Assembly (NCBI RefSeq): GCF_000008545.1
Contig: NC_000853.1
Span: 1 to 64,000, forward strand
DNA length: 64,000 nucleotides
Reading direction: 5' to 3'
DNA from: Thermotoga maritima MSB8
Lineage (GTDB): Bacteria; Thermotogota; Thermotogae; Thermotogales; Thermotogaceae
The translations under genes and the position numbers were made by a program. Below are positions 26,562 to 35,221 of this stretch, one piece after another; within the stretch, counting starts at the first letter, position 1; every line of letters begins with the position of its first letter. The notes below the pieces were generated by a model that saw nothing but the letters and a program-made list of their open reading frames with translations, was not told the DNA's origin and made no database searches.

Positions 26562-27550
26562 GCTCTCTCCTCCATGTAAAGCCAGCATGCAACTCTTCTT
26601 CCTGGTTCTATCTCCGTTAGCGGTGGTTCTTTTTCTTTACAGACATCCATCGCGTGAGGGCATCTAGGATGGAATCTGCAGCCAGATGGAGGATTTATGA
26701 GATTGGGTGGAGCTCCAGGAATGGTGGTGATTCCTCTCTTTTTCACCTCTGGTTCTGGAGTGAGAACCGAATTGAAAAGCCCCTGGGTGTAAGGATGAAG
26801 CGGTTTTTCCAGGAGACTTTCCACAGGTGCGAACTCAACTATCTTTCCAGCGTACATGATGATCATTCTGTCTGCGATCTGCCTTACAGTCGCTATGTCA
26901 TGGGTGATGAAGATTATGCTCTTCACGATTCCTTGGCGTTTCATCTGCATCAGGACTTTCAAAAGAACCTTTTGATTCACAACATCCAGAGCGGAAGTTG
27001 GCTCATCAGCTATGAGAAGGCTCGGATTCAATATAGTTGCGATCGCTATCACGGCTCTTTGTCTCATTCCACCACTTAGTTCAAAAGGATACCTTTTAAT
27101 CCAAAGTGGATCGAGCCCTACCTCTTCAAATCTTCTTCTGGCTTTATCCAAAAGTTCCTCTTCGTCTATTCCGTGCGATTCCGCAAGATGCCTCACATAC
27201 TTTTCCATCCTGATGGTGGGCATCAGTGCGTTCATCGCTGCCTGGGGTATTATCGTTATCTCTTTTCCCCAGAATTTTCTTTTCACTTCGTCTCTTGTCA
27301 TGGACGACAGCTCCACAAACTCTCCGTTAACTCTCAGAAATATCTTTCCATCAACGAGTGTCAACGGCTTTACCATGTTCATGAAGATCACGTTCGAGAG
27401 AGTTGTCTTTCCACAACCAGATTCACCGACAACCCCTATAACTTCGTCTTCCAGTATTTCAAAAGACAAACCATCCACAGCTTTGACAGAAACCTTTTCC
27501 AGTTTATAGTAGGCCCTCACATTTTCTGCTTTCAAAAGTATTTCTTTCAT
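26558..27550 (-). CDS. Oligopeptide/oligosaccharide ABC transporter ATPase (DppD/OppD type)
   Basis: A 330-residue ATPase with Walker [10 protein letters not shown], signature LSGGMRQR and ADEPTSALD. The C-terminal oligopeptide-transporter extension has the cysteines of CRFHPRCPHAMDVC and a later Cys, which in this family can bind an iron-sulfur cluster. It follows the DppC-like permease by three bases. It forms a heterodimer with the next ATPase to energise import of beta-glucan oligosaccharides. Confidence 0.92.
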   Translation of the reverse strand: MKEILLKAENVRAYYKLEKVSVKAVDGLSFEILEDEVIGVVGESGCGKTTLSNVIFMNMVKPLTLVDGKIFLRVNGEFVELSSMTRDEVKRKFWGKEITIIPQAAMNALMPTIRMEKYVRHLAESHGIDEEELLDKARRRFEEVGLDPLWIKRYPFELSGGMRQRAVIAIATILNPSLLIADEPTSALDVVNQKVLLKVLMQMKRQGIVKSIIFITHDIATVRQIADRMIIMYAGKIVEFAPVESLLEKPLHPYTQGLFNSVLTPEPEVKKRGITTIPGAPPNLINPPSGCRFHPRCPHAMDVCKEKEPPLTEIEPGRRVACWLYMEERA

Positions 27551-27553
27551 TCT

Positions 27554-28396
27554 TCACTCCTCCCTCAAGCGTGGATTGAAGACTTCATCCATTGCAGTAC
27601 TGATGACCAGCAGAGAAGCAGTGACAGCCACAATGGCGAGTCCTGGTGGCACGAACCACCACCACAGACCTCTTCTCACTGCCTCCATGAGAACTGCCCA
27701 CTGGAGCATGATTCCAAGGGAGATTCCCTGGGTGGGACCGAGCCCTATCAAGCTCAGACCTGCTTCTCCCATGATTCCTCCGTTTATGAAAAGAACAAAG
27801 GACATGAAGGCGTAAGTTGCGATCGTTGGGATGAGGTCTTCTATCACCAGTCTGAGATCGGAATAGCCGGCCATAACAGAAAGGTACACGTACTCCCTCG
27901 ACATCACACTCATGAGCTGTGCTCTTATCGCTCTTGCGAACCAGGGCCACTGGAATAGACCCAAGATGACTGCGACCATTTCAACACTTCGTACCTTCAA
28001 ATAACTCGCTATCAGAATAGCTATGAGTATCGAAGGAGTTGTAAGGACGATGTTTGTTATTCCCATCAATACATCATCCACAATACCCCTTTTCACGGCG
28101 GAGAAACTTCCTATGATCGTACCTATCACAAGCGAGATGATTGCAGCCAGAAAACCGATGTAAAGCGAAGAACGAATTCCATGAAGCAGTTGTGCAAGAA
28201 CGTCTCTACCGTACGTATCCGTTCCGAGAGGATGCGCACTGGAAGGAGGTTGCTCGTAATCCCAGGTCATTTCAGTAGGATCTACTCTGTAGAACATTGG
28301 TCCAAAAATTCCCAGGAAGAGAAAGAAGAGAAAAATCGAAAAGCCTATTATGAACTTTTTGTTTTTGAAAAGTGGTCTTATCATCGTTCGAAACAT
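27554..28396 (-). CDS. ABC transporter permease (DppC/OppC type)
   Basis: A 280-residue permease with an N-terminal helix (about 15-35), the periplasmic PLGTDTYGRDVLAQLLHGIRSS segment characteristic of DppC, five further helices and an EAGLSLIGLG motif that contacts the ATPases. It lies three bases after the DppB-like gene, and both ATPase genes follow. Confidence 0.92.
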   Translation of the reverse strand: MFRTMIRPLFKNKKFIIGFSIFLFFLFLGIFGPMFYRVDPTEMTWDYEQPPSSAHPLGTDTYGRDVLAQLLHGIRSSLYIGFLAAIISLVIGTIIGSFSAVKRGIVDDVLMGITNIVLTTPSILIAILIASYLKVRSVEMVAVILGLFQWPWFARAIRAQLMSVMSREYVYLSVMAGYSDLRLVIEDLIPTIATYAFMSFVLFINGGIMGEAGLSLIGLGPTQGISLGIMLQWAVLMEAVRRGLWWWFVPPGLAIVAVTASLLVISTAMDEVFNPRLREE

Positions 28397-28399
28397 ATT

Positions 28400-29416
28400 T
28401 TATGCCTCCTGTCCCAGTCTTATTCTTGGATCTATCAGAGCGTAAAGGAAATCCACAATGAAGTTGGCGAGATAGATAGAGGCAATAAGAATCACAAAGA
28501 TTCCCTGAATCAATGGATAATCGAGTGTAGTCAAAGCCCTGAAGAGTAGATATCCCGTTCCAGGGTAATTGAACACGATCTCAGTGATGAGGGCTCCTCC
28601 CAGAACCCCTCCCAAGCTCAAAGCGAGTCCTGTAATCTGCGGGAGGAGGGAGTTTCTGAAGACATACTTGAAAATTCTCTTGTCTTTCATACCAAGATAT
28701 TCAGAAAACATTGCGTAATCGCTTCCAAGCTCGTATATCACCATGAGTCTCATTCCTATCGCCCATCCACCCATCGCAGAAACGACGATGGATGCGAAGG
28801 GCATTATGTAGTGCTTCAAAACATCGACGAAGAACGACCAGCTCAGGTTCGGTATCGTTCCCTGAGAATAAGCCCCTTGAACAGGAAGCCAGCCGAGTTT
28901 AACTCCAAAAAGAAAGATGAATATCATTCCAAGCCAGTAATACGGGATCTGAGAAACTATCAGGGAAGTTGTAAGGACTCCCTTGTCAATCCATGTGTTT
29001 CTTTTGTAAGCTGCCAGAGCACCAAGGCTGTTACCTAGAATCCAGGCAACTATAGTTGCTGGAAGAAGAAGAATCAGTGTCCACGGAATGACTGGAATGA
29101 TCAGGTCAATGACTTTCCTGGGGTAGAAAGTAATGGATGTTCCAAGATCTCCTCGAAGTGCCTTGGTGATGAATTCGAAATACTGAACGTACCAGGGTTT
29201 CCCGAGACCAAATTCTTCCATCAAAGTTCTTTCTGCAGCTCTTATAGCTTCTGGATTAGCCTGGGCGACTCTGGAAAGACCAGAGAGAATCTGAGATAAA
29301 GGATTCCCGGGAATCGCTCTTGGAAGTATAAACACAATAGTGGTTGCCACTATGTAGGTAACAAGCAGGAAGATGAAACGTCTCAAAAGGTACTTGAACA
29401 TCGATTTCGATCCCAT
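28400..29416 (-). CDS. ABC transporter permease (DppB/OppB type)
   Basis: A 338-residue permease. The N-terminal helix is near residues 10-30, and the DppB pattern of a large periplasmic loop (MEEFGLGKPWYVQYFEFI region) and six helices is clear, ending in DPRIRLG. The ATG at 29416 follows GGGGAGTGAG. It is separated from the binding-protein gene by a strong hairpin, which probably lowers its expression relative to the binding protein. Confidence 0.92.
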   Translation of the reverse strand: MGSKSMFKYLLRRFIFLLVTYIVATTIVFILPRAIPGNPLSQILSGLSRVAQANPEAIRAAERTLMEEFGLGKPWYVQYFEFITKALRGDLGTSITFYPRKVIDLIIPVIPWTLILLLPATIVAWILGNSLGALAAYKRNTWIDKGVLTTSLIVSQIPYYWLGMIFIFLFGVKLGWLPVQGAYSQGTIPNLSWSFFVDVLKHYIMPFASIVVSAMGGWAIGMRLMVIYELGSDYAMFSEYLGMKDKRIFKYVFRNSLLPQITGLALSLGGVLGGALITEIVFNYPGTGYLLFRALTTLDYPLIQGIFVILIASIYLANFIVDFLYALIDPRIRLGQEA

Positions 29417-29449
29417 TCAATTCTCACTCCCCACTCTGTTTTTGTGGAA

Positions 29450-29472
29450 CCCGGCCCCGAAGTGGGGCCGGG
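29450..29472 (-). other. hairpin after the binding-protein gene (expression-tapering element)
   Basis: CCCGGCCCC (29450-29458) pairs with GGGGCCGGG (29464-29472), a 9-bp all-GC stem. The minus-strand sequence after it is TTCCAC, not a T run. In binding-protein operons such elements protect the upstream message or allow partial read-through. Confidence 0.65.
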
Positions 29473-29478
29473 AAAAGA

Positions 29479-31293
29479 TCACATAGTCGCTTTCTGGAGA
29501 TCTTCGAAGATCTTTGCGGTGGGTATCTCGATTCCTCCTTCATCAACCGTTCCAAGCCAGGACGGTACGGGCTGTGGATCGCTCTTCTTGGAGATGATGA
29601 AGAGAGTCGGCCAGGCGTCCGCGTGCCATGGAGAAGGTCTGAACCAGGCTGGATTGTCCTCGCTCGGCCAGTTGATCCAGTACTTCGTCGAGTATTCGTA
29701 CCAGTGAGCCGTGTAGAACGCGGGTATGCTCGGCATGTCTCTGTAGATGATCTGCTGGATTCTGAAGTACGCCTGTTTCCTCACCTCAGGATCGAGTGTA
29801 GAAACTGCTTTGTCGAGGAGTTCGACTACTTCATCGTTGTCGTACCTTTCCCAGTCTCCGGCCCACGTGACTTCACCGACTGGTTTGGAAAGTCTCTTAT
29901 CAAGAACGAATCTGTAGATGTTGAACGGATGATCGAAGCTTGGTCCAACACTCCAGGATATGATGAGGTCGAACGTTCCCTTCGTCATCCTGTCCGCCCA
30001 CACGGAGAAGTCCGGAAATTCTGTTTTCACATCGATACCTATGCTTCTCAGATTCTTTGCGATCATTTCACACATCATCATCCAGTCGGTCCAGCCGTAC
30101 GGAACAGATATCGTGTACGGACCAAGTTTTGTGCCATCGGGTCCCACTCTCACACCGTCAGGTCCTTTCTTGTATCCTGCCTCGTCCAAGATCTTGTTTG
30201 CCATATCGAGATCGAATGGGATTCTTCCATCTTCAGTTCCAAAGGTCTTCTTCGCAAGCTCGTAGTCGATATACTGTTTGTACGGTTCGAAGAGATCAAT
30301 CACCATGGACGGATGAGCCTGGCTTCCATAACCGAAGTAAGCCTTTTTGAGCATTTCGTTGTACGGAATAGCGTAAGCAATCGCTTTTCTCACAGCTGGG
30401 TCGCTCAAACCAGGTTTGGTATTGTTTACGTACACGAATCCCACACCGTCGGGAATGAAGTAAGGTTCCTTTTTGTACCACGTTCCAACCGGAAGGCCTT
30501 TCTTCTCCCACAGTTCCCAGACACTCGGAATGAAGAGTCCGTTCCAGTCAATGTCGCCTCTTTCGAACGCGAGACTGGCACTCGGGTTGTCCTTGTAAAT
30601 GACGTGAGCCAGATACTTGGGTCTTGGGAGTCCAAAGATGTCCTTGCCCCACCAGTCGTCAACTCTCTGATACACAACGATGTTCGGGTCGTAGTAGTAG
30701 AGTTTGTAAGGACCAGAAACAACCTGTTCTTCAGGTTTGTCGTTGATCCAGTCTTTTATGTTCATCTGTGCTCTGATCCTTTCGTAGACGTGTTTGGGCA
30801 TCGGTTGTGCACCGAGGGAGTAGGAAAGGAACTGGAAGTAATTGAGATTCTCTTCTTTCGCCTTGAATTCAACCACTTTTGTGTCAACAGCTTTCACGTA
30901 CTCGATGTAGGTATCCCATCCACCGCCGGGACCTATTCCGAGTTCTTTGGTGAGCTCCAGAGCGTAGACAAAATCATCTGCGGTGATAGGCACCCCATCG
31001 CTCCATCTTGCTTCAGGTCTGATGTAGATCCTCAGAGTTTTGTCGTCCACGAATTCGTATCTTTCTGCGATGACAGGAATCCAAGCGTCTCTTCCAAGGT
31101 CGTACTGGAACGCCGGGAGGTACATGAACTGATCAGTACCCCATGTGGACTGCGGTGCATAGAGATTCCAGGTGGTTGCAGGACCCCAGAGGGCTCCTCC
31201 GATGTAGACTGTGTCTTCACGTGGCAGAGACACCTGCGCCATCAAACTGGAAAGAACCAGAAGAGCCAGTAACAGTACAAGTGACTTTCTCAT
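29479..31293 (-). CDS. bglE: Family 5 solute-binding protein for beta-gluco-oligosaccharides
   Basis: A 604-residue extracytoplasmic binding protein of the oligopeptide-binding fold. The signal peptide is about residues 1-20, ending SSLMAQ, followed by mature sequence typical of SBP_bac_5 (EARWSDGVPITADDFVYALE). ATG 31293 lies five bases after AAAGGAGGTG; the GTG at 31299 is part of that site. I recall the Thermotoga homologue here binding cellobiose and laminaribiose. That fits a neighbourhood of laminarinase and beta-glucosidase. It follows the ROK repressor gene by 30 bases. Confidence 0.9.
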   Translation of the reverse strand: MRKSLVLLLALLVLSSLMAQVSLPREDTVYIGGALWGPATTWNLYAPQSTWGTDQFMYLPAFQYDLGRDAWIPVIAERYEFVDDKTLRIYIRPEARWSDGVPITADDFVYALELTKELGIGPGGGWDTYIEYVKAVDTKVVEFKAKEENLNYFQFLSYSLGAQPMPKHVYERIRAQMNIKDWINDKPEEQVVSGPYKLYYYDPNIVVYQRVDDWWGKDIFGLPRPKYLAHVIYKDNPSASLAFERGDIDWNGLFIPSVWELWEKKGLPVGTWYKKEPYFIPDGVGFVYVNNTKPGLSDPAVRKAIAYAIPYNEMLKKAYFGYGSQAHPSMVIDLFEPYKQYIDYELAKKTFGTEDGRIPFDLDMANKILDEAGYKKGPDGVRVGPDGTKLGPYTISVPYGWTDWMMMCEMIAKNLRSIGIDVKTEFPDFSVWADRMTKGTFDLIISWSVGPSFDHPFNIYRFVLDKRLSKPVGEVTWAGDWERYDNDEVVELLDKAVSTLDPEVRKQAYFRIQQIIYRDMPSIPAFYTAHWYEYSTKYWINWPSEDNPAWFRPSPWHADAWPTLFIISKKSDPQPVPSWLGTVDEGGIEIPTAKIFEDLQKATM

Positions 31294-31323
31294 ACCCACA
31301 CCTCCTTTGTATATGGATAAAGG

Positions 31324-32469
31324 TTAAGTTATTTGTCTCAGAAACTCTTCTATCGCCAGAACATTTCCTCCAACAAGGGACGGTGAAATTTCCTTGAAAA
31401 TGGTATCTCTTATGAGAACATTGGCAATTTCTCTGTCTGTTATCTTTTCAAGTTCTCTTTTTATAAAAGAACCAAATGTGTCCCAGAGATCGTTGACAAC
31501 ACCGCCGAGTACTATCACGCCGGGATTCAGAAAGTAGATGATGTTCTTCAAAACAACTGCTACATGTTGAAGAAATTCTTCCATTGTTTCTTTCACGTTC
31601 TTTTCCCCTGAAAACCATAACCTTTTGATGTATCGGAACTTCTCATCCAGCGATTCTCCCTGAAGTTCCACAAATTTTTCCATCCTTTCCACGAGTTTTG
31701 ATATGGAGAGAAACTCCTCCACTTCTTTTCCATTTTTTACATCGAGGACAACATGACCTATTTCTCCAGCAGCGAAATTTTCTCCTCTAACGATTTTTCC
31801 GTTCACCGAAATCGCTCCACCGATTCCTTCACCGAAATAGAGAAAGAAGGCAACATCACTTTCCTTTACATCCTGAGAAAAGAATTCTTCAGCCAACAGC
31901 GAAAGGTTGGAATCGTTTTCCACCAGAACTTCCAGATCCAGATTTCCAAACTCTCTCCGAAAATCAATGTTTCTCCATCCAAGGTTCGGTGCATGAATCA
32001 AAAACTTACTTTCCGTGTTCACAATACCTGGAAGAGAAAACACCACTTTCGATATGTTTTTGTTCAGAACATGGCTTTTGAGAATATTTTCATAAGAAGA
32101 AGTGACTCTTTGTTTGAATTCATCAAAATCCTTTGGAGTAGAGAACCTCTCAATTATTCTCCATGCACCATCCAGAAAACCAACTGCAACCAGCGTCTCA
32201 AGTACTTCTACGTTGTATATGATGGATGTGATGAAAGATCTTGTTGGCCCGTAAGTTACGGCTTTTCTGCGGCGACCAGTCGCTGTTCCCTTTTCTTCTA
32301 CCAATCCCTCATTCACCAGTTCTTCAATGATTCTCCATATTGCACTCTGGGCGAGTCCTGTTTTTCTGGCGATTTCCACCCTGCTGTGCGGTCCGCTCTC
32401 TATCAGATACCTAAGGACCATCTTTTTGTTTTCTCTTTTCATGGATTTTGGATTCAGCTTTTTATGCAC
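31324..32469 (-). CDS. ROK-family transcriptional repressor of the glucan operon
   Basis: A 381-residue regulator. The N-terminal winged helix (SRVEIARKTGLAQSAIWRIIEELVNEGLV) is joined to a sugar-kinase-like ROK domain with GEGIGGAI and the GEIGHVVLD region. The cysteine cluster that marks many zinc-binding ROK proteins is not evident. GTG 32469 is eight bases after AGGAGGA; the longer ORF from 32544 would begin beyond the promoter. As the first gene of the glucan unit it probably represses its own operon until a gluco-oligosaccharide or glucose binds. Confidence 0.88.
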   Translation of the reverse strand: MHKKLNPKSMKRENKKMVLRYLIESGPHSRVEIARKTGLAQSAIWRIIEELVNEGLVEEKGTATGRRRKAVTYGPTRSFITSIIYNVEVLETLVAVGFLDGAWRIIERFSTPKDFDEFKQRVTSSYENILKSHVLNKNISKVVFSLPGIVNTESKFLIHAPNLGWRNIDFRREFGNLDLEVLVENDSNLSLLAEEFFSQDVKESDVAFFLYFGEGIGGAISVNGKIVRGENFAAGEIGHVVLDVKNGKEVEEFLSISKLVERMEKFVELQGESLDEKFRYIKRLWFSGEKNVKETMEEFLQHVAVVLKNIIYFLNPGVIVLGGVVNDLWDTFGSFIKRELEKITDREIANVLIRDTIFKEISPSLVGGNVLAIEEFLRQIT

Positions 32470-32511
32470 TCCATATTCCTCCTGCTTCTTATCTATCTTC
32501 CTCAGAAAGAA

Positions 32512-32574
32512 ATTATAACGATATGACTCAAAAAGTACAAACACGAGTAATACTCATTTTTTATGATTATGAGT
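32512..32574 (-). promoter_or_regulatory. promoter and candidate operator of the glucan operon
   Basis: On the minus strand, TTGTAC (32540-32535) and TATAAT (32517-32512) are separated by 17 bases. Just upstream lie the palindrome GAGTAATACTC (32545-32555) and a wider inverted repeat, ACTCAT (32552-32557) with ATGAGT (32569-32574). These are good candidates for ROK-repressor binding, although operator identity is inferred from position. Confidence 0.6.
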
Positions 32575-32827
32575 GAATAACAGGAATTATTTCGAATTAT
32601 AGTTCAAATTCTAATATTTTCTTTGAGTTACAACTGATTTTATTCCCGATGCTCTTTCCAAGGAGCTCAAGACATTCTCAAAGTGAGAAGAATGTGTGTA
32701 ACAAAAAATCCATCGAAATCATAAGTTATTGACTCCATGTAATGATCGGTTGCCGTTATTTTTTGTTAAAATTACAACATATCGAAGTGAATTCTGCATC
32801 AAAGGGGGTATAATCACGAGAAGAGGA
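32575..32827. other. AT-rich intergenic region between ROK repressor and esterase
   Basis: This stretch holds no convincing gene. TTGCCG at 32750-32755 with TACAAC 17 bases later is a weak promoter candidate for the esterase. A TATAAT at about 32809 lies too close to the start to be used confidently. Confidence 0.35.
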
Positions 32828-34015
32828 ATGCTGTTTTTTATTTTCATGGGAATTCTTTCTATACTCTTTGCGCAGGAGGATGTTACTGTGAAGAGTGTAA
32901 CTCTTATTACAAAAGTCTTTCCGGAAGGTGAAAAAGTCTGTGCGGTCGTCATCGAATATCCCGTTGAGATCGATGGTCAGAAACTCTCACCGGATCAGTT
33001 CTCGGTGAAAGTGAAAACTGGCGATACCTACTCTTCAAGAACGATTACAAAAGTCTACGCAAACAACAGCGGAGGTCTCTCTTTCAGCATTTTCAACAAC
33101 CGTGGAAAGTACGTTGTTCTGGAACTCTCCACCGAAGATTTACACTCAAACACCATTGTTTTCGGGCCTAATTTTCTCAACACCCGCATGAAACTGGACT
33201 ACATTGTTTCACAGCTTGTTCCCATTTTTGACGTAGACGGGAACGAAGTGGAACCTTTTACGTCGAAACAAACGGATGAGAAACATCTCATCATCGATGA
33301 TTTCCTCGCATTCACTTTCAAAGACCCAGAAACAGGTGTTGAGATACCTTACAGGTTGTTTGTTCCAAAAGATGTGAATCCTGACAGAAAATACCCGCTG
33401 GTTGTCTTCCTGCATGGCGCGGGAGAAAGGGGAACAGACAACTATCTGCAAGTTGCTGGAAATCGTGGAGCGGTTGTCTGGGCCCAGCCGAGATACCAGG
33501 TGGTTCATCCGTGTTTCGTCCTCGCACCGCAGTGCCCCCCAAACAGCAGCTGGTCCACACTCTTCACTGACAGGGAAAATCCTTTCAACCCAGAAAAACC
33601 CCTTCTTGCGGTGATAAAGATCATTAGAAAACTTCTTGACGAATACAACATAGATGAGAATCGAATCTACATCACCGGGCTTTCGATGGGAGGCTACGGC
33701 ACCTGGACTGCCATCATGGAATTTCCTGAACTCTTCGCAGCCGCTATACCGATATGCGGTGGAGGAGATGTCAGCAAAGTCGAGAGAATAAAGGACATAC
33801 CCATCTGGGTTTTCCACGCAGAAGACGACCCTGTTGTCCCGGTGGAGAATTCGCGTGTTCTTGTGAAAAAATTGGCGGAGATTGGTGGGAAGGTCAGATA
33901 TACCGAGTACGAGAAAGGTTTCATGGAGAAACACGGGTGGGATCCACACGGATCGTGGATACCTACCTACGAGAATCAAGAAGCCATAGAGTGGCTGTTT
34001 GAACAAAGTAGATAG
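32828..34015 (+). CDS. estA: Secreted esterase with N-terminal immunoglobulin-like domain
   Basis: A 395-residue protein. The signal peptide is about residues 1-17, ending SILFAQ. An Ig-like beta-sandwich covers roughly 20-140, then an alpha/beta hydrolase. The nucleophile elbow is GLSMGGYG, the oxyanion region HGAGERG, and the Asp/His parts of the triad are likely Asp in EDDPVVP and the final His in HGSWIP. I recall the Thermotoga protein with this architecture as EstA. ATG 32828 follows AGAGGA. It is monocistronic, ending at a clear terminator, and lies beside the glucan operon, so polysaccharide de-esterification is conceivable but unproven. Confidence 0.88.
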   Translation: MLFFIFMGILSILFAQEDVTVKSVTLITKVFPEGEKVCAVVIEYPVEIDGQKLSPDQFSVKVKTGDTYSSRTITKVYANNSGGLSFSIFNNRGKYVVLELSTEDLHSNTIVFGPNFLNTRMKLDYIVSQLVPIFDVDGNEVEPFTSKQTDEKHLIIDDFLAFTFKDPETGVEIPYRLFVPKDVNPDRKYPLVVFLHGAGERGTDNYLQVAGNRGAVVWAQPRYQVVHPCFVLAPQCPPNSSWSTLFTDRENPFNPEKPLLAVIKIIRKLLDEYNIDENRIYITGLSMGGYGTWTAIMEFPELFAAAIPICGGGDVSKVERIKDIPIWVFHAEDDPVVPVENSRVLVKKLAEIGGKVRYTEYEKGFMEKHGWDPHGSWIPTYENQEAIEWLFEQSR

Positions 34016-34051
34016 TTGTGGTAGAATTTAAGTGAAAAATCATACACCTCA

Positions 34052-34080
34052 AGAGAGCCCTGCTGGGCTCTCTTTTTAAT
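34052..34080 (+). terminator. esterase terminator
   Basis: AGAGAGCCC (34052-34060) pairs with GGGCTCTCT (34065-34073) around TGCT and runs into TTTT at once. Confidence 0.9.
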
Positions 34081-34102
34081 TCTCAAAAAAGGAGGGATTC
34101 AC

Positions 34103-35176
34103 ATGCCAGCGAAGGTTTATTTCACAGACATGACAACCAACCCAAACATGAACATGCTTCAAAAGTTAGAACTTCTTTTGAAGAAAGTGGAACTGGAGAA
34201 AATCATCGAAAAAGACAAGTTCGTGGCTGTAAAACTCCATTTCGGTGAATACGGAAACCTCGCATTCATAAGACCCCAGTACGTGAAAATCATTGTGGAC
34301 CAGATCAAGAAACTGGGTGGAAAACCTTTCCTCACCGACGCGAACACGCTCTACACCGGCCACAGATCGAACGCTGTGGATCATCTGATAAACGCCTACC
34401 TGAACGGCTTCACCTACGAGGTGACGGGAGCTCCTGTGATCATCGCGGATGGTCTCAGAGGTTCAGATGAGATAAAGGTGAAAATAGATGGAAACTACGT
34501 AAAAGAAGCGAAAATAGGTGCCGCAATAGCTCTTGCAGATGCGATAGTCGCTGTAACACATTTCAAAGGGCACGAAGCGACAGGTTTTGGTGGAACGATA
34601 AAAAACGTCGGAATGGGAAGTGCATCCAGAGCAGGAAAGATGGAACAACACTCCGAATCCAAACCGTACGTTGTGGAAGAAAAGTGTGTCGCCTGTGGAA
34701 CATGTGCGAAGTTCTGCCCGGTTGGTGCGATTACTGTCACAAAAGTGGCAAAGATCGATTACGAGAAATGTATCGGTTGTGGACAGTGTATCGCCATGTG
34801 TTCCTACGGTGCCATGTCTCCAAAATGGGACAGCTCGACTGACTCTTTGAGTAAAAAGATGGCTGAATACGCAAAAGCGGTTCTCAAAGACAAGAAAGCG
34901 GTCTTCATTTCGTTCATCATGAACATCTCTCCAGACTGCGACTGCTGGAACATGAACAAACCTCCCGTGGCTCCCGATATCGGAATCGCGGTCAGTACAG
35001 ATCCAGTTGCTCTGGATCAGGCCTGTATAGATCTCGTCCTTCAAAAAACGGGCAAAGACCCGTTCCTTGAGGTTCACCCAGATGTAACCTGGAAGACACA
35101 GCTCGAATACGCTGAGGAGATCGGTCTTGGAACGAGAGAATACGAACTCGTGAAGGTGGCTTGTGATTTGAAGTGA
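34103..35176 (+). CDS. DUF362 protein with inserted 2[4Fe-4S] ferredoxin domain
   Basis: A 357-residue protein. DUF362 sequence (VAVKLHFGEYGN, GHEATGFGGTIKN) is interrupted near residue 193 by two cluster motifs, CVACGTCAKFCP and CIGCGQCIAMCS. It then resumes with SPDCDCWN and STDPVALDQACIDL. The redox role of the family is undefined. AAAGGAGGGA precedes the ATG. A second, broken DUF362 gene lies at 44631-47081, so the genome carries paralogues. It is followed at 35222 by a secreted protein gene with a possible separate promoter. Confidence 0.9.
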   Translation: MPAKVYFTDMTTNPNMNMLQKLELLLKKVELEKIIEKDKFVAVKLHFGEYGNLAFIRPQYVKIIVDQIKKLGGKPFLTDANTLYTGHRSNAVDHLINAYLNGFTYEVTGAPVIIADGLRGSDEIKVKIDGNYVKEAKIGAAIALADAIVAVTHFKGHEATGFGGTIKNVGMGSASRAGKMEQHSESKPYVVEEKCVACGTCAKFCPVGAITVTKVAKIDYEKCIGCGQCIAMCSYGAMSPKWDSSTDSLSKKMAEYAKAVLKDKKAVFISFIMNISPDCDCWNMNKPPVAPDIGIAVSTDPVALDQACIDLVLQKTGKDPFLEVHPDVTWKTQLEYAEEIGLGTREYELVKVACDLK

Positions 35177-35189
35177 AAAGTGGTTTAAT
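35161..35189 (+). promoter_or_regulatory. possible promoter of the secreted protein/folate unit
   Basis: TTGTGA (35161-35166) and TTTAAT (35184-35189) are 17 bases apart. They overlap the end of the DUF362 gene and lie about 30 bases before the GTG start at 35222. Confidence 0.4.
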
Positions 35190-35221
35190 AGAAGTGGCAA
35201 ACCTTATGAGGAGGTCTTATT

